A stretch of DNA of 64,000 nt from Halorhabdus sp. CBA1104 (GTDB taxonomy: Archaea; Halobacteriota; Halobacteria; Halobacteriales; Haloarculaceae): NCBI RefSeq assembly GCF_009690625.1, contig NZ_CP033878.1, positions 1,984,001 to 2,048,000 on the forward strand, written 5' to 3'. How positions within the stretch are numbered: position 1 is the stretch's first letter; every line of letters begins with the position of its first letter. The position numbers were made by a program, and so were the translations under genes. Shown one piece after another: positions 52,633 through 61,120 of this stretch. The notes under the pieces were generated by a model. The model saw only the letters and a list, made by a program, of their open reading frames with translations. It did no database searches and was not told the origin of the DNA.

Positions 52633-53969
52633 ACCAGCCCCACGCCGACGGCGAGCACCCCGCCGACCACACCGGCCGACAGCGTAGCCAGGAAATTGAC
52701 ACCCTGGTTGCCCAGCCACTGGCCTTCCAGTGTCGCCCCGAGGAGACTGTCGACGGTCATGCCCACGAATCCGCTACAGACGATGACTGTCGCGCCCAAC
52801 GCGGCGATGGTCTCGAAGGCGACCAGCGCGATAGCCGCAATGAGCGCCGCGCCCGACAACCCGGCGAGTTCCCCCTGCCAGGTGACACCACCGTCAGTGC
52901 CCGGTTCGACGCGTTCCAGCGTCGTGATCAGTCGCGGCGCGTCGTAGAGCCCGCCAAACTCACTCGAGAGTGTATCACTCATGGCCGCCGCAACCGAACC
53001 GGCAAACACGAACAAAAACACCTCCGGGGAGAGCGTCGTGAGTCGGGGGCTTGCGGCGGCCGCCAGGACGGCCCCGAGAGCGACCAGCGAGTTCGCCAAC
53101 ACGTTCCCGCTGCCGCGTGCCCCCTCGTTCTCCTGGGCGACCCCGCGCTTTACTTTCTCGGCGTATCTGAACTTGCTGGCCAACCCGCCACCGCCAAAGA
53201 AAGTGATCAGCATGGCGAACCAGCCGTAGTCGCCGACGACGATCGTCAGCAGGCTGAGGAAGACGCCGGTCAACATCCCCGGCAGCGAGGCGGTGTCCAG
53301 GGCATAAGAGACGTACCCCAATGCGACCGTGATCGCGAGCGCGAGCGCGATGCCGGTCGGCGTCACCGAGAGTGGCAGATCGGCGAACAGCCACAGCAGC
53401 AGTCCGATCGAAATGAGCACGAGTGGATCGTCGCGTTCGAACAAGACAGACCGGAGGAGCGCACCGAGTAAGGCACCGCTGACGGCCAGGAACACGGTCA
53501 CGGGCATCGCCGCTGTGGTTCCGACGATCCCATTGCTCGCGAGCTGGCCGAGGACGCCGGCGACCGAGCCGGTGGCAACGAACCCGGCCGTCGATCCCAC
53601 GGGGTCGGCCCCCAAGTCGCTAGCGACGTGGCCACCGAGATTGCCGACCCCGAGGACGAACGCGGCCATCACCGGGACGGCGACCGGCATGTCGAACTGC
53701 AAAGCGAGCAGCCCGAGTGCGGCGATCGAAAGCGAAAATCCGGCCAGGCCGTACAATCGCCCGTCTCGTCGGTCGCCCGGGCGAGCGAACAGCTCGAAGA
53801 CGAATCCCGCGTCGATAAACTGCAAGGCGGCGGCTGCCAGCGCCAGAAACGGGACCGTCCCGAGAACCGTCGCGGCCGCCGGCGGCAGCTGTCGAGCGGC
53901 GAGTGGGATGAGGAGCGCCCCCGCCCCGACGACGGCGAACGCTCCCGCGCGTCGGACTGCGGTCGTCAC
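52629..53969 (-). CDS. DUF92 family membrane protein
   Basis: A 446-aa integral membrane protein. Its second half, with GGGGLASKFRYAEKVKRGVAQENEGARGSGNVLANS and SDTLSSEFGGLYDAPRLITT, is the DUF92/TMEM19 signature; the first half adds about seven helices. The GTG start at 53969 begins a normal first helix and has a TATA-like ATACTTA about 22 nt upstream. Members are linked with phytyl-phosphate or prenyl lipid phosphate kinases in plants and cyanobacteria (family knowledge). The divergent neighbour is a cis-prenyltransferase homologue, so a polyprenol role is plausible. Confidence 0.8.
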   Translation of the reverse strand: MTTAVRRAGAFAVVGAGALLIPLAARQLPPAAATVLGTVPFLALAAAALQFIDAGFVFELFARPGDRRDGRLYGLAGFSLSIAALGLLALQFDMPVAVPVMAAFVLGVGNLGGHVASDLGADPVGSTAGFVATGSVAGVLGQLASNGIVGTTAAMPVTVFLAVSGALLGALLRSVLFERDDPLVLISIGLLLWLFADLPLSVTPTGIALALAITVALGYVSYALDTASLPGMLTGVFLSLLTIVVGDYGWFAMLITFFGGGGLASKFRYAEKVKRGVAQENEGARGSGNVLANSLVALGAVLAAAASPRLTTLSPEVFLFVFAGSVAAAMSDTLSSEFGGLYDAPRLITTLERVEPGTDGGVTWQGELAGLSGAALIAAIALVAFETIAALGATVIVCSGFVGMTVDSLLGATLEGQWLGNQGVNFLATLSAGVVGGVLAVGVGLV

Positions 53970-54113
53970 TGTCGGCGGTTTCCCCGAGAGATACTTACCA
54001 GTTCCGACCCGCGCCCGACCGCGAGCGGACGTGTTCGTCCAGTGTCTCGTTTGCGGGCGCCAGTCAGTCGGCAATCCCGTGACCTTCTTGTCGACCCGGC
54101 CAAAAGCCGGGCC

Positions 54114-54722
54114 GTGGGATTGTACGACCGCTACCTCGCCGCTCGCGTCCGCTACAGTGACGCTGCCCTGCCCGAGCGCGTCGCGATCGTCCTGGCAGAA
54201 CGGGACTTGCTCGAACAAGGGGCATACGAGACACTCGAATCCGTCTTCGAGTGGGCCATCGAGTACGGTGCCGAGCAGCTGATGGTCTACGTGAGTGTCC
54301 TCGACGAGGGCGCTGTACCGACCCTACAGCGAGAACTCGAAGCGATCGATGCCCCGCGAGCGGTCGCCGTCCGTGGCCCCGAAGACGACCAGCGCGCCCA
54401 GGCCCCGATCGCGATCTCGATCGGTCTGGGAGGTAAACACGAGTTCGCCACCGCCGTCAGGCGGCTCGCCAGGGAAGTCGAGGCCGGCGATCTCGACCCC
54501 GCTGCCATCGACGAAGACGAGATCGAACGCCGACTCGTGTTTCCGACCGAACCCGATCTCGTCATCAAGACGGGTGCCGAGCGACTCTCGGATTTCATGA
54601 TCTGGCAATCGGTGTACTCCGAACTGTACTTCACCGACGTCAACTGGCGGGACGTCCGCAAGCGGGAGTATCTCCGGGCGATCCGTGACTACCAGCAGCG
54701 ACAGCGGCGATACGGACGGTGA
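54114..54722 (+). CDS. Undecaprenyl-diphosphate-synthase-like protein lacking the catalytic MDGN motif
   Basis: A 202-aa homologue of cis-prenyltransferases, about 50 residues shorter than active UPP synthases. The C-terminal region V is intact (DLVIKTGAERLSDFMIWQSVYSELYFTDVNW), holding the IPP-binding Arg and active-site pattern. The N-terminal region I, where active enzymes have MDGNRRWA with the essential Asp, reads AIVLAERDLLEQGAYETL. It may be a non-catalytic subunit that pairs with an active enzyme elsewhere, like eukaryotic NgBR/Nus1. The GTG start at 54114 begins the homology; the promoter region is shared with the divergent DUF92 gene. Confidence 0.78.
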   Translation: MGLYDRYLAARVRYSDAALPERVAIVLAERDLLEQGAYETLESVFEWAIEYGAEQLMVYVSVLDEGAVPTLQRELEAIDAPRAVAVRGPEDDQRAQAPIAISIGLGGKHEFATAVRRLAREVEAGDLDPAAIDEDEIERRLVFPTEPDLVIKTGAERLSDFMIWQSVYSELYFTDVNWRDVRKREYLRAIRDYQQRQRRYGR

Positions 54723-54811
54723 TCGGAACAGCCATCCCGTGCGCCCAGCCCACCCAGGAAAGCAGCAGGTGACGTCGAAGCGCCTTTGGTGTGGACCCGA
54801 AAACGTCCGGT

Positions 54812-55348
54812 ATGGGCGAGTCGTATCAGGCGGTCGTCTACGACCTCGATGGAACCCTGGTCGGCCTCGACGTCGACTGGGCTGTCGTCACACACGAGGT
54901 CGCCGACCGTCTCGAATCTCGGGGTGTGGCGACGGCTGACGTCGATCTGTGGACGCTGCTGAAACGAGCCGATGCTGCCGGGGTCGGCGACGTCGCCGAA
55001 GAAGTCATTTCGGCCCACGAACGCGTGGGAGCGCGGACGTCAGATCGGCTGGCACTGGCGGAGGAACTGCCGCTTGGGGTCCCGGTCGGGGTGTGCTCGT
55101 TGAACGCCGAGTCGGCCGTCCGGATGGCCCTCGAGCGCCACGACCTGGCAATGGCCGTCGACGCCGTGGTCGGCCGAGATAGTGTCGCGACACAGAAACC
55201 CCATCCCGAACCGCTACGTACCGTCGTGCATCGGCTCGGCGTCGATCCAGCCGAGACGGTGTTCGTCGGCGATTCCCGGACGGACGAGACGACGGCCGAG
55301 CGCGCCGGCATGCCGTTTCAGTACGTCGAACAACGGCTGTCGGCATAG
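54812..55348 (+). CDS. HAD superfamily hydrolase (phosphoglycolate-phosphatase-like)
   Basis: A 178-aa phosphatase-like protein. HAD motif I is DLDGTL near residue 12, motif II CSLN near 93, motif III the Lys of QKPHPEP near 130, and motif IV GDSRTDETTAERAG near 155. The cap is small. ATG 54812 is preferred over 54791. Substrate unknown; in this genomic setting a lipid or sugar phosphate is possible. Confidence 0.85.
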   Translation: MGESYQAVVYDLDGTLVGLDVDWAVVTHEVADRLESRGVATADVDLWTLLKRADAAGVGDVAEEVISAHERVGARTSDRLALAEELPLGVPVGVCSLNAESAVRMALERHDLAMAVDAVVGRDSVATQKPHPEPLRTVVHRLGVDPAETVFVGDSRTDETTAERAGMPFQYVEQRLSA

Positions 55349-55370
55349 CCCAAAGAAGCCTCGGAGAGGC

Positions 55371-55604
55371 TTATCGCCGCGAGCGTGCGTACAGATAGAC
55401 TGCACTCGCCGTGAGGAACCAGACGACAGCTCCGACCCGGACAGCGAAGATCGCTTTTTCACTCCAGGTCGGAAGCGCCACACCGAGGGAGGCAACCGCG
55501 ACGATCGGAGCCCCGGCGACGATCGTCAGCGCGAACGTGACCTGCATAACCCACCCGTAGTCGACGCCCTCCGGGTCAGTACTGCCAAGACGGTCTGGCA
55601 CACG
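55371..55604 (-). CDS. Small haloarchaeal membrane protein (DUF5822-like)
   Basis: A 77-aa protein beginning VPDRLGSTDPEGVDYGWVMQ, followed by two membrane helices. I recall this TDPEGVDYGWVMQ start from a haloarchaeal family named DUF5822, of unknown function. The GTG at 55604 matches the family start; an in-frame ATG at 55673 adds 23 residues and would leave only 14 nt to the divergent panB gene. Confidence 0.65.
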   Translation of the reverse strand, partial: RVPDRLGSTDPEGVDYGWVMQVTFALTIVAGAPIVAVASLGVALPTWSEKAIFAVRVGAVVWFLTASAVYLYARSRR

Positions 55605-55687
55605 AACTGCTGGGGACGCCTGGGTCTTGCGTCTATCGGTCGTTCCGGACCCGAAGGCGTAAGACCGAGCCACGAGGATCTTCGGCT

Positions 55688-56494
55688 ATGCCTACGGTCA
55701 GGGACGTCAGGGAGAAGGCTGGCGAGCAACCGATTACGATGCTGACGGCCTACGACGCCACGACCGCCGAGCTGGCCGAGCAAGCGGGCGTGGACGTGCT
55801 CCTGGTCGGGGACAGCCTGGGCAACGTCGTCCTCGGGCACGACACTACGCTCCCAGTGACCGTCGAAGAAATGCACAGCCACACGGCCGCGGTCGTCCGC
55901 GGGACCGACGACGCGCTGGTCGTCGCCGACATGCCCTTTCTCAGCGTCGGCGTCGACGAGAGCGAGTCGATCGAGCACTGTGGGCGCATGCTCAAGGAAG
56001 CCGGCGCGAACGCTGTCAAAATCGAGAGCGGTCCCCACACCGTCGAGTTGACCGAGCGCCTCACCGACCTGGGCATCCCCGTCATGGCCCACCTCGGACT
56101 GACACCCCAGCACGTCAATCGCCTGGGCTATACCCGCCAGGGGACGACCCAGCAAGCGGCCGACGAGATCCGCGAACTCGCCCGCGCCCACGAGGACGCC
56201 GGCGCGTTCACACTGGTCCTCGAACACGTCCCCGCGAACCTCGCACGTACCGTCACCGAGGACCTCTCGATCCCGACAATCGGCATCGGCGCTGGTCCGG
56301 AGTGTGACGGCCAAGTGCTGGTCGTCGACGACGCCGTTGGCCTGAGCGAATCGACGCCGCCGTTCGCCGAGGCCTTTGGCGACGTCCGTTCAGCGTACGC
56401 CGACGCGATCGAGTCGTACGTCGAGGCGGTCGAAGACGACTCGTTCCCCGCGAGGGAACACACCCACGACGAATCCACCCTCGATCTCGACTGA
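55688..56494 (+). CDS. panB: 3-methyl-2-oxobutanoate hydroxymethyltransferase
   Basis: First step of pantoate synthesis for coenzyme A: transfers a hydroxymethyl group from 5,10-methylene-THF (or the archaeal pterin) to alpha-ketoisovalerate. The 268-aa sequence has MLTAYDATTAELAEQAGVDVLLVGDSLGNVVLGHDTTLPVT, with the Mg-binding Asp residues, EAGANAVKIE, and GIGAGPECDGQVLVVDDAVGL. Length and motifs match PanB along the whole chain. It seems to be a single gene. Confidence 0.95.
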   Translation: MPTVRDVREKAGEQPITMLTAYDATTAELAEQAGVDVLLVGDSLGNVVLGHDTTLPVTVEEMHSHTAAVVRGTDDALVVADMPFLSVGVDESESIEHCGRMLKEAGANAVKIESGPHTVELTERLTDLGIPVMAHLGLTPQHVNRLGYTRQGTTQQAADEIRELARAHEDAGAFTLVLEHVPANLARTVTEDLSIPTIGIGAGPECDGQVLVVDDAVGLSESTPPFAEAFGDVRSAYADAIESYVEAVEDDSFPAREHTHDESTLDLD

Positions 56495-56563
56495 GTTCGG
56501 TGTGAACCGCAATTCAACCGTTAGTCTGTTACCCCCGGACTGAAGGGTCACATTGGAGAAAGA

Positions 56564-56571
56564 TTTATATA
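56564..56571 (+). promoter_or_regulatory. TATA box of the cdc48 operon
   Basis: TTTATATA, 33 nt before the ATG at 56597, a strong archaeal TATA element. Confidence 0.65.
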
Positions 56572-56579
56572 CTCCTAGA

Positions 56580-56596
56580 GCTAACTCAAGGTTAGC
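56580..56596. promoter_or_regulatory. Inverted repeat overlapping the transcription start of the cdc48 operon
   Basis: GCTAAC, five bases, GTTAGC, ending at the base before the ATG. With transcription starting about 25 nt after the TATA box, the repeat would cover the start site, as an operator does, or form a small hairpin at the start codon. Confidence 0.45.
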
Positions 56597-56824
56597 ATGA
56601 CACTCGAACAGCAGACGGTCGGCGACGCGGAGATCCGCCGGTTCGATTACGACGACGCGACGACGTTCGTGGCTGATCTCGGTGACGGGGCCGAGATCGA
56701 CGTGGTGGGCAACACCGCGATCGTCGTCACCGACGACGGGCAGTACGACCTCTCGCTACCCGAAAATCAGGGCGCAACAGCGTTTATGAAAAACGGCGTC
56801 CTCACTATCGAGGTGGACCAATGA
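56597..56824 (+). CDS. Small Hsp20-like protein preceding Cdc48 (DUF7127-like)
   Basis: A 75-aa acidic protein made mostly of predicted beta strands ([44 protein letters not shown]), ending [10 protein letters not shown], which resembles the end of the alpha-crystallin fold of small heat-shock proteins. Its stop overlaps the Cdc48 start (ATGA), so it is translated together with it. I recall this gene directly before cdc48 in many haloarchaea. A role as adaptor or co-chaperone of the ATPase is an inference. Confidence 0.75.
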   Translation: MTLEQQTVGDAEIRRFDYDDATTFVADLGDGAEIDVVGNTAIVVTDDGQYDLSLPENQGATAFMKNGVLTIEVDQ

Positions 56825-59085
56825 AGCTCACTGTCAAACCACTGAAACAGAAAGACGCCGGCCGTGGCCTGGCCGCCGTCGATCGCGCGGCGATGGACGA
56901 AATCGGCCTGGAGAACGGGGACTACGTCGTACTCGATGGTCAAGGCGGGCGAGCGGTCGCTCGCGTCTGGCCGGGCTATCCCGAGGACACGGGCGAGGGA
57001 ATCGTTCGGATCGACGGGCAACTTCGCCAGGAGGCCGACGTCGGGATCGACGACCGTATCGACGTCGAGAAGGCTGACGTCAATCCCGCCCGATCGATCT
57101 CCGTCGCTCTCCCCCAGAACCTCCGCGTCCGGGGCAACATCGGCCCGCACGTCCGCAACAAGCTCTCCGGGCAGGCCGTCACGACCGGCCAGACCGTCCC
57201 GTTCTCGCTGGGACTGGGGCCGGTCTCGTCGGTCGGCGGCCAGAAGATTCCGCTGAAGATCGCCGACACTGACCCCGAAGGGACGGTCGTCGTCACCGAC
57301 CAGACCGAGATCGAGGTCAGCCAGCAACCGGCCGAACAGATCACCGGGGAGGCACCCGAGGAGGCGCGCCAGACCCCGGACGTGACCTACGAGGACATCG
57401 GTGGACTCGACGACGAGCTAGAGCAAGTCCGTGAGATGATCGAGTTGCCGATGCGCCACCCCGAGCTGTTCAATCAGCTCGGTATCGAACCGCCCAAAGG
57501 CGTCCTCCTGCACGGCCCACCGGGAACCGGCAAGACGCTGATGGCCAAGGCCGTCGCCAACGAGATCGACGCGTTCTTCACGACGATCTCGGGGCCGGAG
57601 ATCATGTCCAAATACTACGGCGAGAGCGAAGAGCAGTTGCGGGAAATGTTCGACGAGGCCGAGGAGAACGCCCCCGCGATCGTCTTCATCGACGAGATCG
57701 ACTCCATCGCGCCCAAGCGCGACGACACGAGCGGTGACGTCGAACGTCGGGTCGTCGCCCAACTTCTCTCCTTGATGGATGGGCTCGAAGAGCGTGGGGA
57801 CGTCATCGTCATCGGTGCGACCAACCGCCTCGATGCGCTCGACCCCGCCCTCCGGCGTGGTGGGCGCTTCGACCGGGAGATCGAGATCGGCGTCCCGGAC
57901 AAGAAAGGCCGCAAGGAGATCCTGCAGGTCCACACCCGCGGGATGCCCCTAAACGAGGAGATCGACATCGACGAGTACGCCGAACGGACCCACGGGTTCG
58001 TCGGGGCCGATCTCGAACAACTGGCAAAGGAGGGGGCGATGAACGCCCTCCGGCGCATTCGCCCCGAGATCGACTTAGAAGCCGACGAGATCGACGCCGA
58101 GATCCTCGAATCCCTGGAGGTGACCGAGACGGACATCAAGGCCGCCCACAAGGGTATCGAGCCCTCTGCACTCCGGGAAGTGTTCGTGGAAGTGCCGGAC
58201 GTCTCCTGGGAGGACGTGGGTGGCCTCGAAGACACGAACGAACGCCTCAGAGAGACCATCCAGTGGCCCCTGGAGTACCCGCAGGTCTTCGAACAGATGG
58301 ACATGCAGTCCGCGAAGGGCGTGTTGCTGTACGGCCCGCCAGGGACCGGCAAGACGCTGCTTGCGAAAGCCGTCGCCAACGAGGCGGACTCGAATTTCAT
58401 CTCCGTGAAAGGACCGGAACTACTCAACAAGTACGTCGGAGAGAGCGAGAAGGGCGTCCGCGAGGTCTTCAGCAAGGCTCGTGAGAATGCCCCGACCGTC
58501 ATCTTCTTCGACGAGATCGACTCCATCGCCGGCGAACGCGGGGCCAACATGGGCGACTCCGGCGTCGGCGAGCGCGTCGTCTCTCAGTTGCTGACGGAAC
58601 TGGACGGCCTGGAGGACCTGGAGGATGTCGTGGTCATCGCGACGACCAACCGACCGGACCTCATCGACGCTGCACTCTTGCGGCCGGGGCGACTCGACCG
58701 ACACATCCACGTCCCCGTTCCCGACGAGGAGGCCCGCCGGAAAGTCTTCGAGGTCCACACCCGCGACAAACCACTGGCCGAGAACGTCGACTTAGACGAG
58801 TTGGCTCGCCGGACCGACGGGTACGTCGGGGCCGACATCGAAGCCGTCGCCCGCGAAGCCGCCATGGCAGCCACCCGGGAGTTCATCCGGAGCGTCGATC
58901 CCGAGGACGTCGACGACAGCATGGGGAACGTCCTGATCAACGCCGAACACTTCGAGACTGCGATGGACGAGGTGGGTCCGAGCGTCGACAGCGACACCCG
59001 CGAGCGCTACCAGGAGATCGAACAGCGCTTCGACAAGCGCGAAAACGAACTCGAAGAGACCGAAACGTCCCGGACTTTCCAGTAG
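56821..59085 (+). CDS. cdcH: Cdc48/VCP-like AAA+ ATPase (CdcH)
   Basis: A 754-aa unfoldase. The N-domain (about 1-185, double-psi barrel) is followed by two AAA modules. D1 has Walker A GPPGTGKT near residue 231, Walker [11 protein letters not shown] near 280 and arginine fingers in RRGGRFDR. D2 has GPPGTGKT near 505, IFFDEIDSI near 562 and RPGRLDR near 620. It unfolds tagged or damaged proteins and feeds archaeal proteasomes, substituting partly for PAN. The acidic C-terminus ends in SRTFQ, not the HbYX proteasome-docking motif found in some homologues. Cotranscribed with the small protein upstream. Confidence 0.97.
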   Translation: MKLTVKPLKQKDAGRGLAAVDRAAMDEIGLENGDYVVLDGQGGRAVARVWPGYPEDTGEGIVRIDGQLRQEADVGIDDRIDVEKADVNPARSISVALPQNLRVRGNIGPHVRNKLSGQAVTTGQTVPFSLGLGPVSSVGGQKIPLKIADTDPEGTVVVTDQTEIEVSQQPAEQITGEAPEEARQTPDVTYEDIGGLDDELEQVREMIELPMRHPELFNQLGIEPPKGVLLHGPPGTGKTLMAKAVANEIDAFFTTISGPEIMSKYYGESEEQLREMFDEAEENAPAIVFIDEIDSIAPKRDDTSGDVERRVVAQLLSLMDGLEERGDVIVIGATNRLDALDPALRRGGRFDREIEIGVPDKKGRKEILQVHTRGMPLNEEIDIDEYAERTHGFVGADLEQLAKEGAMNALRRIRPEIDLEADEIDAEILESLEVTETDIKAAHKGIEPSALREVFVEVPDVSWEDVGGLEDTNERLRETIQWPLEYPQVFEQMDMQSAKGVLLYGPPGTGKTLLAKAVANEADSNFISVKGPELLNKYVGESEKGVREVFSKARENAPTVIFFDEIDSIAGERGANMGDSGVGERVVSQLLTELDGLEDLEDVVVIATTNRPDLIDAALLRPGRLDRHIHVPVPDEEARRKVFEVHTRDKPLAENVDLDELARRTDGYVGADIEAVAREAAMAATREFIRSVDPEDVDDSMGNVLINAEHFETAMDEVGPSVDSDTRERYQEIEQRFDKRENELEETETSRTFQ

Positions 59086-59108
59086 CGACCGCGAACGTCG
59101 CCAGTCCC

Positions 59109-59831
59109 CTACGATTTCTCTATCTCGACGCCGTTTTCGGCCGATTCAGTGACGTGTAGATCCAGGTCGGCGAGATACTGACTCGTCCGCTCGGGGACTG
59201 GCAGACCGGCCTGGCGACGCCCACGCAGGATCGGCAGCGTCGATTGCAAGTCCGGCACGGTCGACAGTGTGGGCGACGGCGCGAGGACGTCCGTCGAGAG
59301 CCCCGCCTCGGCGGCCCGATCGACGAGGGTTTCGACCATCGGCTGGCGATCGATGTCTTCGAAGTCCAGCGTGTCGGTGAACCCCGCGTAGTAGATCCCA
59401 CCTGCGGCGGCCGGCCCGACGACGACTGCGCTGGACCGGAGTTTCATCGCCGCTTGATCGATCGTGCTCCGGGTGGCAAGCACGGCCGTCGGATCGAGCA
59501 CCGCCACCGACGATTCGGCTTCTTTCTCGAGTAAGTGCGTGACCGTGTTCCCCATGCGCGCCGCTGGCGTCGACCCGACCTGTGGCTCGAATCGTGCTTC
59601 CGAGGGGTCATCGAGCGCCGGCTCGACCATCTCGATGACTTGTGCCTCGCTCCCCTCCGGATAGGTGACGAGCAGCGATGCCCCACTGGACTCGGCGATT
59701 TCGGCAACATCCTTGCAGGCGTGGCGATACAGCGTCGCCGCCTCAGTGTCGGTCAACGGCGTCCCGGCCGCCAGTTCAGCCAGTGCGTTGCCCTCGACTG
59801 GTCGCTGTGTGCGGAGTGCGACAGTAGCCAT
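59109..59831 (-). CDS. DUF2064-like nucleotide-sugar-transferase-fold protein
   Basis: A 240-aa protein. The course SLLVTYPEGSE..., RFEPQVGSTPAARMGNTVTHLL, SSVAVLDPTA, AAMKLRSSAVVVGPAAAGGIYYAGF parallels DUF2064 (TIGR04282, GT-A-like) proteins, in which the GPxxDGGxYxxG stretch binds a nucleotide. The usual first motif is weakened. Convergent with cdcH by 23 nt. Function unknown. Confidence 0.65.
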   Translation of the reverse strand: MATVALRTQRPVEGNALAELAAGTPLTDTEAATLYRHACKDVAEIAESSGASLLVTYPEGSEAQVIEMVEPALDDPSEARFEPQVGSTPAARMGNTVTHLLEKEAESSVAVLDPTAVLATRSTIDQAAMKLRSSAVVVGPAAAGGIYYAGFTDTLDFEDIDRQPMVETLVDRAAEAGLSTDVLAPSPTLSTVPDLQSTLPILRGRRQAGLPVPERTSQYLADLDLHVTESAENGVEIEKS

Positions 59832-59949
59832 GTCGTCACCTTCGCGTAGTGGATCCTTGAACCCGCCGCTCGAATGAGTGTGCGCAGTGAGTCGTCATCG
59901 TGCCACCAGGTGCCATTATACGTCTCGGCCACGTAGTTATCCCAGGCAA

Positions 59950-60378
59950 ATGCTCGTCGAGGACCTGATGTCGACCGAGGTCATCACGGTCCCGGTCGAT
60001 GCGAGCGTGCGAGATGCAGTCGGGCAGCTACTCGAACACGCAGTCGGCTCGGTGGTCGTCCTCAGCGACGAGGGGAACCCGGTGGGAATCGTCACCGAAT
60101 CCGACACACTCCGGGCGGGCTACGTCACCGAGCGCCCCTTCGAGGAGATCCCTGTCGACAAGCTCGCCCACCATCCGGTCGTAACGACGGATCCCGCGAC
60201 GACCGTCCAGGGGGTCGCAGAGAAGATGGCCGACAACGACATCAAGAAAGTGCCCGTGATGGACGGGCTGGAACTGGTCGGCATGATTACGCTGACCGAC
60301 ATCGTCTGGCATCTCTCTGACATCCGCGCGGAAGTCGGCAAGTTGAACACGCGACCCGAGGAATGGGAGCTAGATTGA
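59950..60378 (+). CDS. CBS-domain pair protein
   Basis: A 142-aa cytoplasmic protein made of two CBS domains (MLVEDLMSTEVITVPVDASVRDAVGQLL and KLAHHPVVTTDPATTVQGVAEKMADNDIKKVPV). Tandem CBS domains bind adenine nucleotides or SAM and act as energy or ligand sensors. The short C-terminal tail has no effector domain, so it must act on a partner. ATG 59950 begins the first CBS motif. Confidence 0.88.
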   Translation: MLVEDLMSTEVITVPVDASVRDAVGQLLEHAVGSVVVLSDEGNPVGIVTESDTLRAGYVTERPFEEIPVDKLAHHPVVTTDPATTVQGVAEKMADNDIKKVPVMDGLELVGMITLTDIVWHLSDIRAEVGKLNTRPEEWELD

Positions 60379-60382
60379 GCGC

Positions 60383-61015
60383 TCACTTCCGACGTTGCCC
60401 TTTGGTCTGTCGATAATCCCGACCGAGTTCGTCGGCGAAGTGTGCTCGGAACGCTTCCAGTTGGGCCTCACTGGCCTCGCTCGGCGAGCGCATCGGCAGA
60501 ATCTCGAAGCCACGGCCCCGGATCGTCGTCGCGTGTTCGGTAGTCACGTCTAACTCCTCGGCGCTGCGGGTCGTGTACTCGAACGCCAAGGCGTCCAGAG
60601 CCGCCTGCCCGACGGCGACGATGAGTTCGGGGTTGATCATCCGCAACTCGGCGGTCCGATACCCCTCGCAGTTGCGCGTCTCGTCGTCGGTGGCGTCGCG
60701 ATCCGGGTGGCGACAGCGCGTGACGTAGGTGAGATAGATGTTTTCGAGCTCGGGTTCGGTACTGTCCGGGGCAGCGTCGTTGAATCCCAACTCGGCGAGG
60801 ATCCGCTGGACGCTCCGGCCGGGCTCGTCGCCCGTGAAAGGGACCCCGGTGCGATCGGGGCCGGCAGTGGGTTCCGAACCGAGGACGACCACGTCGGCTT
60901 CGACGTCACCGTACCCATGGACGACCTGTTCACGCGTTTCGACGAGTGCCGGGCAGTTCTGACACTCCGCGTCCATGCCGTAGGGGTTCTGTGGATCGGG
61001 CGCGTGGGGAGTCAT
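60383..61015 (-). CDS. Uracil-DNA glycosylase superfamily protein (family 4-like)
   Basis: A 210-aa protein predicted to remove uracil from DNA. Four cysteines likely bind a [4Fe-4S] cluster: CQNC near residue 18 and a pair in CRHPDRDATDDETRNC near 100-115. The segment ADVVVLGSEPTAGPDRTGVPFTGDEPGRSV matches the active-site motif 1 (usually GEAPGxxED), with Ser-Glu-Pro instead of Glu-Ala-Pro. YLTYVTRCR stands for the YITNAVKC motif. These changes point to a haloarchaeal subfamily whose base specificity is not certain. Confidence 0.8.
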   Translation of the reverse strand: MTPHAPDPQNPYGMDAECQNCPALVETREQVVHGYGDVEADVVVLGSEPTAGPDRTGVPFTGDEPGRSVQRILAELGFNDAAPDSTEPELENIYLTYVTRCRHPDRDATDDETRNCEGYRTAELRMINPELIVAVGQAALDALAFEYTTRSAEELDVTTEHATTIRGRGFEILPMRSPSEASEAQLEAFRAHFADELGRDYRQTKGQRRK

Positions 61016-61120
61016 AGGACTTGACTAGTGGGGCTGGCTCAAAACGCGACTGGTTGCGGCGACGAGGCCCGCCATCGGGCACCCAGTTTAAGTCCCATAC
61101 CGACGACAGTAGAGATACTG

